Assembly (NCBI GenBank): GCA_027533395.1
Contig: JAPZUF010000029.1
Coordinates: forward strand, 1 to 64,000
Length of the DNA stretch: 64,000 nucleotides
Source of the DNA: Cyclobacteriaceae bacterium
GTDB taxonomy: Bacteria > Bacteroidota > Bacteroidia > Cytophagales > Cyclobacteriaceae
Direction: 5' to 3'
Position 1 is the stretch's first letter, and each line of letters starts with the position of its first letter. Below are positions 44,784 to 52,536 of the stretch, piece after piece. Under the pieces are notes generated by a model, which saw nothing but the letters and a program-made list of their open reading frames with translations, did no database searches and was not told the DNA's origin. A program made the position numbers and the translations under genes.

Positions 44784-46754
44784 GTGAAACAGATTTGGTT
44801 TTTATCTCTTGCGTTTTTGTGTTTGCTATCTGTTTCCTGCCAGGAGGATAGCGCTCCACCTTTGACTGTTACTAAAATCTTAGTAGGATCAATTGAATTA
44901 GATCTTAATAGTAACGAGCTTCCAACTGGCTTATCTACCAATGCAGATATTCAGATTTTTTTCGATAAACCAATATCCCAAACAATCAATAACACAGATG
45001 TAATCCTAACTGACGGAACAAATGTGATTCCAGTATCTCTGTTTTTGCTTAATGAAAACAAAGGACTCAAGGTTAACTTACAACAAGAATTACAAACCAA
45101 TCAGGTTTATACAATCAACTTACAAAATATTAAAGCTGAAGATGGTGGCAATCTTCTGAAAAAAGAATATCAATTTACAACCCGTGTCGGCATACTAGAA
45201 ATTGAATCGGCAACTGTAAATGGCCAATCATGGCCAACTAATACAACACGCTTATCTAATATAGATTACAACAATGTTCAAGTTTCTATCACTTTTTCTG
45301 CACCATTAGATCCCACATTAATTAACAACAGTAACTTTTTTATTCTAGGTAATAATGCCACTACTTTAAATATCACATTAAGTGAGAATAAAAAAATAGT
45401 TACACTTTCAACTAACGGTGCTCTACAACATTTCAGGCGGTATCGCGTAATAGTATCAAGTGAAGTTAAAGGTGAGCGCGATGAAGCTTTTTCAGGCTTT
45501 CAAAAAGATTTTTATACGGCCATAGATTTTACTCCAAAGAAGCCAGTGATATCAGATGATGAACTACTTACTTTGGTTCAATCTCAAACTTTTAAATATT
45601 TCTATGATTTTGCACAACCAAATAGTGGCATAGCCAGAGAAAGAAATACATCAGGCGATTTGGTTACATCAGGCGGATCGGGCTTTGGTTTAATGGCGCT
45701 TATTGTAGGCATTGAAAGAGGATTTATAACAAGAGAACAAGGCCTTTCGCGATTTGAAAAGATTGTTTCTTTTCTAGAAACTGCTGACCGCTTCCATGGA
45801 GCATGGGCACATTGGATGAATGGTAATACAGGGGATGTTATTCCTTTCAGCACAAAAGATAATGGTGGCGATTTAGTTGAAACATCTTTCCTTTTACAAG
45901 GGTTAATAACAGTTCGACAATATTTAAATCCAAACGTTACCCGCGAACAAAACTTGATTAATAGAATAAATGAATTGTGGAAAGATGTAGAATGGAGTTG
46001 GTACAGAAAAAATAACGAGAACGTTTTATATTGGCATTGGTCGCCTAATTTTGGTTGGGAAATGAATTTTCCTATGTACGGTTATTTCGAACAACAGATT
46101 ACTTACATCTTAGCTTCTGCATCTCCAACTTATTCAATTCCAAAAATTGTTTATACCAATGGTTATGGTCGAAATGGTTCGATTGTAAAAAACAATACAC
46201 ATTATGGTATTCAACTTCCTTTAGAATCACCATCACCTTTGTTTTGGGTTCATTATTCGTATCTGGGCATGGATCCCAATTTTACTGATGAGTATGCTAA
46301 TTATTGGACCCAGAATGTTAATGCTACGCGCATCAATCAAGCTTATTGTATTGCTAACCCAAGAGGTTTCATTGGTTATTCACAAGACTGTTGGGGTTTA
46401 ACCAGTTCAGATACTCCTGGTGGATATGCTGCCCATGCCCCTGGTAATGATAGCGGAACAATTTCACCAACAGCGGCATTGTCTTCCTTCCCCTATACAC
46501 CTGAAGAATCCATGAAGGCTTTAAAGTTTTTTTATTATACCTTAGGTGATAGATTGTGGGGGCAATATGGATTTTACGATGCTTTCAATCCGACTCAAGA
46601 TTGGTATGCTAATTCTTATTTAGCGATTGACCAAGGTCCTATCATTGTGATGATTGAAAATTACAGAACTGGTTTGTTGTGGGATTTATTCATGTCAGCA
46701 CCAGAATTACAAACTGCTTTTACTAAATTAAATATAACCTATCCTGCACCTTAA
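44784..46754 (+). CDS. Ig-like / glycoamylase-domain (GH144-type) lipoprotein, copy 2
   Basis: From the GTG at 44784 the protein is 656 residues with a clean lipoprotein signal (KQIWFLSLAFLCLLSVSC). An ATG at 44748 is in frame but sits in the loop of a hairpin and adds residues before the signal. Residues 25-260 hold two Big_5-type Ig-like domains (ADIQIFFDKPISQTIN; NNVQVSITFSAPLDPTLIN), and residues 270-650 the glycoamylase domain (TFKYFYDFAQPNSGIARE, SGGSGFGLMALIVGIERGFI, WHWSPNFGWEMNFPMYGYFE, YSQDCWGLTSSDTPGG, ISPTAALSSFPYTPEE). It is paralogous to the enzyme at 35390-36763 and shares its Ig module type with the SGBP next to it. An outer-surface endo-acting glucanase is inferred. Confidence 0.85.
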   Translation: MKQIWFLSLAFLCLLSVSCQEDSAPPLTVTKILVGSIELDLNSNELPTGLSTNADIQIFFDKPISQTINNTDVILTDGTNVIPVSLFLLNENKGLKVNLQQELQTNQVYTINLQNIKAEDGGNLLKKEYQFTTRVGILEIESATVNGQSWPTNTTRLSNIDYNNVQVSITFSAPLDPTLINNSNFFILGNNATTLNITLSENKKIVTLSTNGALQHFRRYRVIVSSEVKGERDEAFSGFQKDFYTAIDFTPKKPVISDDELLTLVQSQTFKYFYDFAQPNSGIARERNTSGDLVTSGGSGFGLMALIVGIERGFITREQGLSRFEKIVSFLETADRFHGAWAHWMNGNTGDVIPFSTKDNGGDLVETSFLLQGLITVRQYLNPNVTREQNLINRINELWKDVEWSWYRKNNENVLYWHWSPNFGWEMNFPMYGYFEQQITYILASASPTYSIPKIVYTNGYGRNGSIVKNNTHYGIQLPLESPSPLFWVHYSYLGMDPNFTDEYANYWTQNVNATRINQAYCIANPRGFIGYSQDCWGLTSSDTPGGYAAHAPGNDSGTISPTAALSSFPYTPEESMKALKFFYYTLGDRLWGQYGFYDAFNPTQDWYANSYLAIDQGPIIVMIENYRTGLLWDLFMSAPELQTAFTKLNITYPAP

Positions 46755-46773
46755 CGCAAAAACCATCAGGATT

Positions 46774-49008
46774 ATGAAAATGATTTTCCGTTTACTTCTC
46801 ATTCTAATTATCTCTGCTTTAACTTTTTCTTGCGCAGAGAAAAAAATACAATCTAACAGCGAAGAAAAGGCTGACTCTCTACTCGCTCTGATGACTTTGA
46901 GAGAAAAAATTGGTCAGCTAACTTTATACACAAGCGATTGGGATGTTACTGGTCCCACCATGCGCAAAGGTTATCAAAACGATATTAAAAATGGTGATGT
47001 AGGAGCTATATTTAACGCGATTGGTTCTGCATATACACGACAGTTACAAGAGTTAGCAGTAGAGAACACAAGATTAAAAATTCCATTACTTTTTGGTTAC
47101 GATGTTATACATGGTCACCGAACCATTTTTCCAATTCCTTTAGCTGAATCTTGTTCTTGGGATTTAGAATTGATGCAGCGATCAGCTCGCATTGCGGCTG
47201 AGGAAGCAACTGCTGAAGGCTTACATTGGACTTTTGCGCCTATGGTAGACATTGCCAGAGACCCACGTTGGGGCAGGGTAATGGAAGGCGCAGGAGAAGA
47301 TACTTATTTAGGTTCTCAAATTGCAGCTGCACGTGTTAAAGGTTTTCAAGGCGAAAACTTAAATGATATTAACACAATGTTGGCATGTGTGAAACATTTT
47401 GCAGCTTATGGTGCAGCACAAGCAGGAAGAGATTATCACACAGTTGATATGTCAGATAGAGTGTTAAGAGAAACTTATTTACCTCCGTATAAAGCAGCGT
47501 TAGATGCAGGTGCTGCTACTGTAATGACCTCGTTTAACGAAATTCATGGCGAACCGGCTAGCGGAAGTCAATATCTATTAACTGATATTTTAAGAAAGGA
47601 GTGGGGCTTTGATGGATTTGTTGTAACAGATTATACATCAATCATGGAAATGCTTTATCACGGTGTGGTAGCAGATACAACTGCGGCTGCAGCTTTGGCT
47701 ATTAATGCCGGAGTAGATATGGATATGCAAGCAGGTTTCTTTCAAGATAAATTAGAACAATTAGTAAAAGAAGGAAAAGTAAGCGAAGCAAGAATAAATG
47801 AAGCTGCAAAGAGAATTTTGAAACTTAAGTTTGATCTAGGTTTGTTTGATGATCCTTACAAATATTGCGACACTGCGCGCGAAAAGGCTGTAGTGATGAA
47901 TGAAAAATTTTTAATCGAGGCAAAAGAAAATGCAAAACGCAGTATTGTGCTTCTAAAGAACCAAGACAAAGTTTTGCCAATAAATAAAAATATTAAAACA
48001 CTTGCTGTAGTAGGTCCGATGGCACATGCCCGAAAAGATTTAATTGGATCTTGGTCTGCTGCCGGTGATTGGAAAAAAGCAGTTACCTTATTAGAAGGAA
48101 TACAACAAACTGTTTCTCCATCAACTAAAGTTTTATATGCTAAAGGTTCTCCTTTGATGGCTGATAGCACACAATATTTTGCAGATGCAATAGCAAAAGC
48201 CAAGCAAGCTGAAGCTATTGTTTTAGCTGTAGGAGAAGCATCATGGATGAGTGGCGAAGCTGCTAGTCGGACAAATATTCAATTACCACTCATTCAAAAG
48301 AAATTGATGGAGGAAATTTTAAAATTAAATAAGCCAACAGTTTTAATTGTGATGAATGGACGACCTTTGGATTTATCATTCGAAGACAAACATTTTAAAG
48401 CCATACTCGAAACCTGGTTTTTAGGAACCCAAGCAGGACCTGCTATTGCTGAAGTACTTTTTGGTGATTATAACCCATCAGGTAAATTAACAATGACATT
48501 TCCAAGGTCATTAGGGCAAGTGCCAATTTATTATTCAATGAAAAATACTGGCAGACCTTACGAAAGTGATCCTAATAACAAGTATGTTTCTAAATACATT
48601 GATGAAAGCAATTATCCCTTGTATCCATTCGGTCATGGTTTAAGTTATACTTCATTTAGCTATACAAAGCCTTTCTTAGATAAAACAGTTATATCACCAA
48701 AAGATACTTTAACAGTTACCTGTACCATTACAAACATAGGTGATAGACCTGGAGAAGAAATTGTTCAACTCTATTTACGCGATTTAGTTGGTAGTGTAAC
48801 AAGACCCATAAAAGAATTGAAAGGATTTAAAAAAGTAAATTTAGCAGTTGGCGAATCCAAAGTGGTAAGTTTTAAGGTGACTGTAGAAGACTTAAAATTT
48901 TATACAAAAGAAATGAAGTTTTCGTATGAGCCCGGTGATTTTGAAGTTTTTGTAGGAGGTGATTCCAATACCCAAAACAAAATATTATTCAGTCTTAAAA
49001 CCGATTAA
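46774..49008 (+). CDS. GH3 beta-glucosidase, lipoprotein
   Basis: The 744-residue enzyme has a lipoprotein signal (MKMIFRLLLILIISALTFSC, Cys 20). The GH3 N-terminal barrel includes IPLLFGYDVIHGHRTIFP, CVKHFAAYGAAQAGRDYHT and the nucleophile Asp286 in GFVVTDYTS. The second domain has VGEASWMSGEAASRTNIQLP, with the Glu as likely acid/base, and is followed by PFGHGLSYTSF and a C-terminal Fn3-like domain (GDRPGEEIVQLYLRD). It resembles BglX. In the PUL it would split oligosaccharides to monosaccharides, probably in the periplasm; a GH3 beta-1,2-glucosidase beside a GH144 homologue is known in Bacteroides thetaiotaomicron. Confidence 0.94.
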   Translation: MKMIFRLLLILIISALTFSCAEKKIQSNSEEKADSLLALMTLREKIGQLTLYTSDWDVTGPTMRKGYQNDIKNGDVGAIFNAIGSAYTRQLQELAVENTRLKIPLLFGYDVIHGHRTIFPIPLAESCSWDLELMQRSARIAAEEATAEGLHWTFAPMVDIARDPRWGRVMEGAGEDTYLGSQIAAARVKGFQGENLNDINTMLACVKHFAAYGAAQAGRDYHTVDMSDRVLRETYLPPYKAALDAGAATVMTSFNEIHGEPASGSQYLLTDILRKEWGFDGFVVTDYTSIMEMLYHGVVADTTAAAALAINAGVDMDMQAGFFQDKLEQLVKEGKVSEARINEAAKRILKLKFDLGLFDDPYKYCDTAREKAVVMNEKFLIEAKENAKRSIVLLKNQDKVLPINKNIKTLAVVGPMAHARKDLIGSWSAAGDWKKAVTLLEGIQQTVSPSTKVLYAKGSPLMADSTQYFADAIAKAKQAEAIVLAVGEASWMSGEAASRTNIQLPLIQKKLMEEILKLNKPTVLIVMNGRPLDLSFEDKHFKAILETWFLGTQAGPAIAEVLFGDYNPSGKLTMTFPRSLGQVPIYYSMKNTGRPYESDPNNKYVSKYIDESNYPLYPFGHGLSYTSFSYTKPFLDKTVISPKDTLTVTCTITNIGDRPGEEIVQLYLRDLVGSVTRPIKELKGFKKVNLAVGESKVVSFKVTVEDLKFYTKEMKFSYEPGDFEVFVGGDSNTQNKILFSLKTD

Positions 49009-49064
49009 TCAATCTAGATTACAATTTTTTAAAAGCTTTTTCGTAATGTTGAGAAAACAATGTT

Positions 49065-49937
49065 ATGAAGAAGCTTTACTTTTTGTTTTTATTAATACCC
49101 ATTATAGTACTTTTAAATTCTTGCCTTGAACCGGCAGAAGAGAATACGCTCATAAGAGACCAAATCATCAAGATTGACCAGCATATCAAAACCTATTATC
49201 CATTTTATCCTGCCTTTTATGATGCCTCAGGCATCGCTTTTGTTGTTAAAAAATTTGGTGATCTTCCTCCTGCCCGAATTGGCCAAACTATGCAATTGCA
49301 AATTGAAGGTAGAGTATTAGAGAGTACAAATCCCTTTCAAGACGAAACGCTTAATACCAAACTTGAAAACATATCGGTTGAAGGATTGCGTTTTGTTCTG
49401 AATAATGTCATGACAGGTAGCGAGGTAGTTGCCTTTATACCTTCAGAATATGCCTTTAAGGAAATTGGTAACGCCAATGTACCACCCAATTCAATCGTGC
49501 AGTATGACTTTAACTTATTATCAACCCAATTATCTGCCAGTGAGTTGAGTAGATTAGAATCAGATACCTTAGCGATCCGACAATATATCAATGAGAACAA
49601 TCTTGAAAATGTAATAAGACATCCCTCAGGATTATACTATCAAATTGAGGAAGAAGGCTCAGGAGTAAACCCTAATGTCTATAATAGAGTAGGCTTCGAG
49701 TATAGTGGAAAATTAATGGTTAACGGAGTTGTTTTCGATAGTGGCGCTCTCAACACGCTAGTTTTTAATTTAATTGATGGTATTAAAATCGGTTTACCTT
49801 TGATTAAGCCTGGGGGAAGAATCATTCTTTACATACCATCTTACTTAGGTTATGGTGAAGAAGATCGACCAGGAATTCCAGGAGACTCCAATTTAATATT
49901 TGAAATTGAATTAACTTCATCAACATCTACCAATTGA
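49065..49937 (+). CDS. Lipoprotein with two FKBP-type domains
   Basis: The 290-residue protein has a lipoprotein signal (MKKLYFLFLLIPIIVLLNSC). The C-terminal half is an FKBP peptidyl-prolyl isomerase domain (HPSGLYYQIEEEGSG, VGFEYSGKLMVNGVVFDSG, LPLIKPGGRIILYIPSYLGYGEE). The N-terminal half (DASGIAFVVKKFGDLPPARIGQTMQLQIEGRVLES, FIPSEYAFKE) is a second, degenerate FKBP-like unit. FKBPs assist folding of exported proteins; one in a PUL might help the SusCD or enzyme lipoproteins. It follows the GH3 gene by 56 bp, so it probably belongs to the same transcript. Confidence 0.85.
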   Translation: MKKLYFLFLLIPIIVLLNSCLEPAEENTLIRDQIIKIDQHIKTYYPFYPAFYDASGIAFVVKKFGDLPPARIGQTMQLQIEGRVLESTNPFQDETLNTKLENISVEGLRFVLNNVMTGSEVVAFIPSEYAFKEIGNANVPPNSIVQYDFNLLSTQLSASELSRLESDTLAIRQYINENNLENVIRHPSGLYYQIEEEGSGVNPNVYNRVGFEYSGKLMVNGVVFDSGALNTLVFNLIDGIKIGLPLIKPGGRIILYIPSYLGYGEEDRPGIPGDSNLIFEIELTSSTSTN

Positions 49938-50311
49938 AAGATTTCAAAAAATATTATATCATTCCTGAGACACCAGATCAAGTGTATCTTGCTTTGACAA
50001 CGGAAACAACCCTATCCCTATGGACTGGAGAACAGGCAATAATGCAAGAAATACCTGATACTGAATTCGAATTATTTGGTGGTAATATTGTTGGAAAAAA
50101 TATAGAATTTGAGAAAGATAAAAAGATAGTGCAACAATGGTATTTTGGTGAACATGCTGATTCAATTGTTACCATTAAGCTTCATCTTCACAATAATAAT
50201 CAAACTTCTTTAGAGGTAAGGCACACGAATATTCCTGATGAAGATTACGATGAAATTGTGGCTGGTTGGAATGAGGTTTATATTGCTTCTTTAATTGAGT
50301 TTTATTCTTGA
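49934..50311 (+). CDS. SRPBCC/AHSA1-like small protein
   Basis: The 125-residue protein matches the START-like AHSA1 (Aha1 C-terminal) fold: KYYIIPETPDQVYLALTTET, LWTGEQAIMQEIPDTEFELFGGNIVGKNIEFEKDKKIVQQW, and a C-terminal helix EIVAGWNEVYIASLIEFY. These proteins have a hydrophobic pocket; function is mostly unknown in bacteria. The only usable start is a TTG overlapping the FKBP stop (TTGA), which suggests translational coupling. Its end overlaps the convergent histidine kinase gene by 10 bp. Confidence 0.8.
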   Translation: MKDFKKYYIIPETPDQVYLALTTETTLSLWTGEQAIMQEIPDTEFELFGGNIVGKNIEFEKDKKIVQQWYFGEHADSIVTIKLHLHNNNQTSLEVRHTNIPDEDYDEIVAGWNEVYIASLIEFYS

Positions 50312-52335
50312 AATAATTTTGCAGGATCAAAGGGTTCATAATCCAGAGGTAAAATTACAGTAAACTCAGAACCAATTTTTTCTTTACTTTCTACATAAAC
50401 ATTTCCACCTAATCTTTTCACCGATTTATTGAGTATGTATAATCCTAAACCCGAACCCGATGATGCATGCGTTGCTCTAAAAAATAAATCAAAAATTTTA
50501 GTAAGATAATCAGAATGTATACCTATACCGTTGTCTTTCACTTTTATAACTACACTTAGACCATCACTAAAAATAGTAATCCAAACACAAGGATTTAAAT
50601 CTCTGCAATACTTAATTGCGTTTTCAATTAAATTTTGTAGAATATTATTAACAAAAACCCACTCCGCTTTATATTTAATGCCTGGCTTTACATCAATATC
50701 AAAACTTACTTGATGAAAACCAGGTAAGCTTCGCAAAGATTGCAAGCAACCACTGATTACATCATCAAAATTTATTTGCTGTCTCGGGATATTGCCATGA
50801 TCGAGTTTGGCTAGCAGAACAAGGTCCTTCAATACTCTATCAATACGATTGATTTGATCTAGCTGAAGATTGAAATAATATTGACTTTCTTTATCAAGTA
50901 TTTCATCCTTTGCCAATTGAGTTAAATTGATTAAAGAGGAAAGTGGACTTTTTAAATCGTGAGACACTCCATAGAAAAAAGCATCTAGTTCAGCATTTTT
51001 ATATTCAATAACTCTTGTCTGTAATTGATTAGTCTTTAAAGTAGCATGTAATTCATCAACTGCTGCGCTCAATTGTTCTGTTCTTTCACCAACTAATGTT
51101 TCGAGTTTTTCGTTGGCTTGTTCTTGAATGGTTAAGGCTAGCTTTTGTGCTTTCTCTTTTTCTTCTTTTAATATTTTATACCTATCTGCTAGTGCTAAAG
51201 CTATAATCACTGTTTCGCAGGCTGCACCAATTTCAGCTAAATGTGTTGTCCAAAAGTTAAATGCTAGTAGGCCTGCATTTCGTAAAGTAAGCATTACGCC
51301 ACCAACTAAATAAATACTCCAAGCTGCGATAAAGAAATTGGCTGATTGTTGATTTTTAATTTTGGTCAATATTCCGGTAATAATCAAACTAGATGCAGTT
51401 AACGCAACAAGATTATTACCGATAGATGGCACCGTTTTGGTAATCATCAATACAAAAGCGATGGCGCCACAGACCATCAAAAAAATGAGATAATAGAATA
51501 ACCATTTGTAGTGCCTTTTTACTTCTAAAAATTCAATTGCAAAATAAGCCAGTAAAATGGCAAAGAAGCCAAGCGATAATCTACCAAAAATAAAATTTAA
51601 TTCAGGTAAGTTAGGCCAAATAAACATTCCACCGTAACCAGAGGCGGAAGCAAAAATGAGAATGGTACAAAATAACGTACCTATATATATCAAGTAAGTT
51701 TTAAGTCGAAGAGAAAAATAAATCACTAAGTTATATAAGAACATCGAACACAAAATCCCAAAAAATAATCCATAACCTATGTCATCAACTTTAACACTTA
51801 AATCGAAAGTATTTTCTTTTTCTACCCAAACAGGAAAAGTTTTAGGACTTGTACCACTTATTTTTATGTAGACAGTAGATTCTCCGGCTTCATTAAAAAT
51901 AATAGGTAAAGCAAAACCGCTGTACTTACGTGGTCTTGTGTTGTGGGGCAGATAATAGCCAGTTTTTACTTCCTTCCATCCAGTATTGTGCTGCTGGTAA
52001 AAGTCAACAAACTCAAGAAATGGAGCAGGAATATTGAGTACCCAGTTTTTTACATCAATCGTATTGTTTTTAAGAATGACTTTTAACCAAATCGGTTTTT
52101 TCTCGTAACCAAAAACTAAGCCTCTTGATTGGGTCGATTGAAACAAGTGAGGGCTGTTGCTTACATCTTCAAAACTTAATGCGCTGCTTTTGTCAATGAA
52201 AAATTGGATATGATTATCTAACCTTAACTTTTCAACTTTTTCATCTAATACAATAGAATTTCCTTGAGCCAGTCCTGCCGAACTGATTAAAACAAAGACA
52301 AAACAAAAAAGGAATTTTCGAGAAGGGCAGTTCAT
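50302..52335 (-). CDS. 7TMR-DISM sensor histidine kinase
   Basis: The 677-residue membrane protein has a signal peptide (ends about SSAGLAQ), a 7TMR-DISMED2 extracellular domain (about 30-180), seven transmembrane helices (about 185-395), a coiled coil, a HisKA domain with FYGVSHDLKSPLSSL (phosphoacceptor His) and a HATPase domain with the N-box ENAIKYC and the G-boxes VKDNGIGI and GSGLGLYI. It senses an unknown ligand and phosphorylates a response regulator not encoded next to it. It has the same receptor plan as the zinc-ribbon fusion at 36760-38643 and closes the far side of the PUL. Confidence 0.93.
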   Translation of the reverse strand: MNCPSRKFLFCFVFVLISSAGLAQGNSIVLDEKVEKLRLDNHIQFFIDKSSALSFEDVSNSPHLFQSTQSRGLVFGYEKKPIWLKVILKNNTIDVKNWVLNIPAPFLEFVDFYQQHNTGWKEVKTGYYLPHNTRPRKYSGFALPIIFNEAGESTVYIKISGTSPKTFPVWVEKENTFDLSVKVDDIGYGLFFGILCSMFLYNLVIYFSLRLKTYLIYIGTLFCTILIFASASGYGGMFIWPNLPELNFIFGRLSLGFFAILLAYFAIEFLEVKRHYKWLFYYLIFLMVCGAIAFVLMITKTVPSIGNNLVALTASSLIITGILTKIKNQQSANFFIAAWSIYLVGGVMLTLRNAGLLAFNFWTTHLAEIGAACETVIIALALADRYKILKEEKEKAQKLALTIQEQANEKLETLVGERTEQLSAAVDELHATLKTNQLQTRVIEYKNAELDAFFYGVSHDLKSPLSSLINLTQLAKDEILDKESQYYFNLQLDQINRIDRVLKDLVLLAKLDHGNIPRQQINFDDVISGCLQSLRSLPGFHQVSFDIDVKPGIKYKAEWVFVNNILQNLIENAIKYCRDLNPCVWITIFSDGLSVVIKVKDNGIGIHSDYLTKIFDLFFRATHASSGSGLGLYILNKSVKRLGGNVYVESKEKIGSEFTVILPLDYEPFDPAKLFQE

Positions 52336-52536
52336 GAATTCAGGCCTAGTTAACCCGATTTCAAAGATAAAGCCTTAAGCTATATAAGAACATAAATGTA
52401 CCTTTTAAATGAAAAATTGTAACTTTTTAGTGGGGTTTTATTCTCTAAAAACTGATTTCTATCTGTGTTCTCTTTGACAATTATCAAGCAAATTGTTCCA
52501 TACAGTGCTGAAATTCAACCTCGTAATTCAAACCTT

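Noticed and set aside
50302-52335. Histidine kinase proposed as the dedicated PUL regulator
   Set aside because: No response regulator or DNA-binding domain is linked to it, so only a positional association can be stated.
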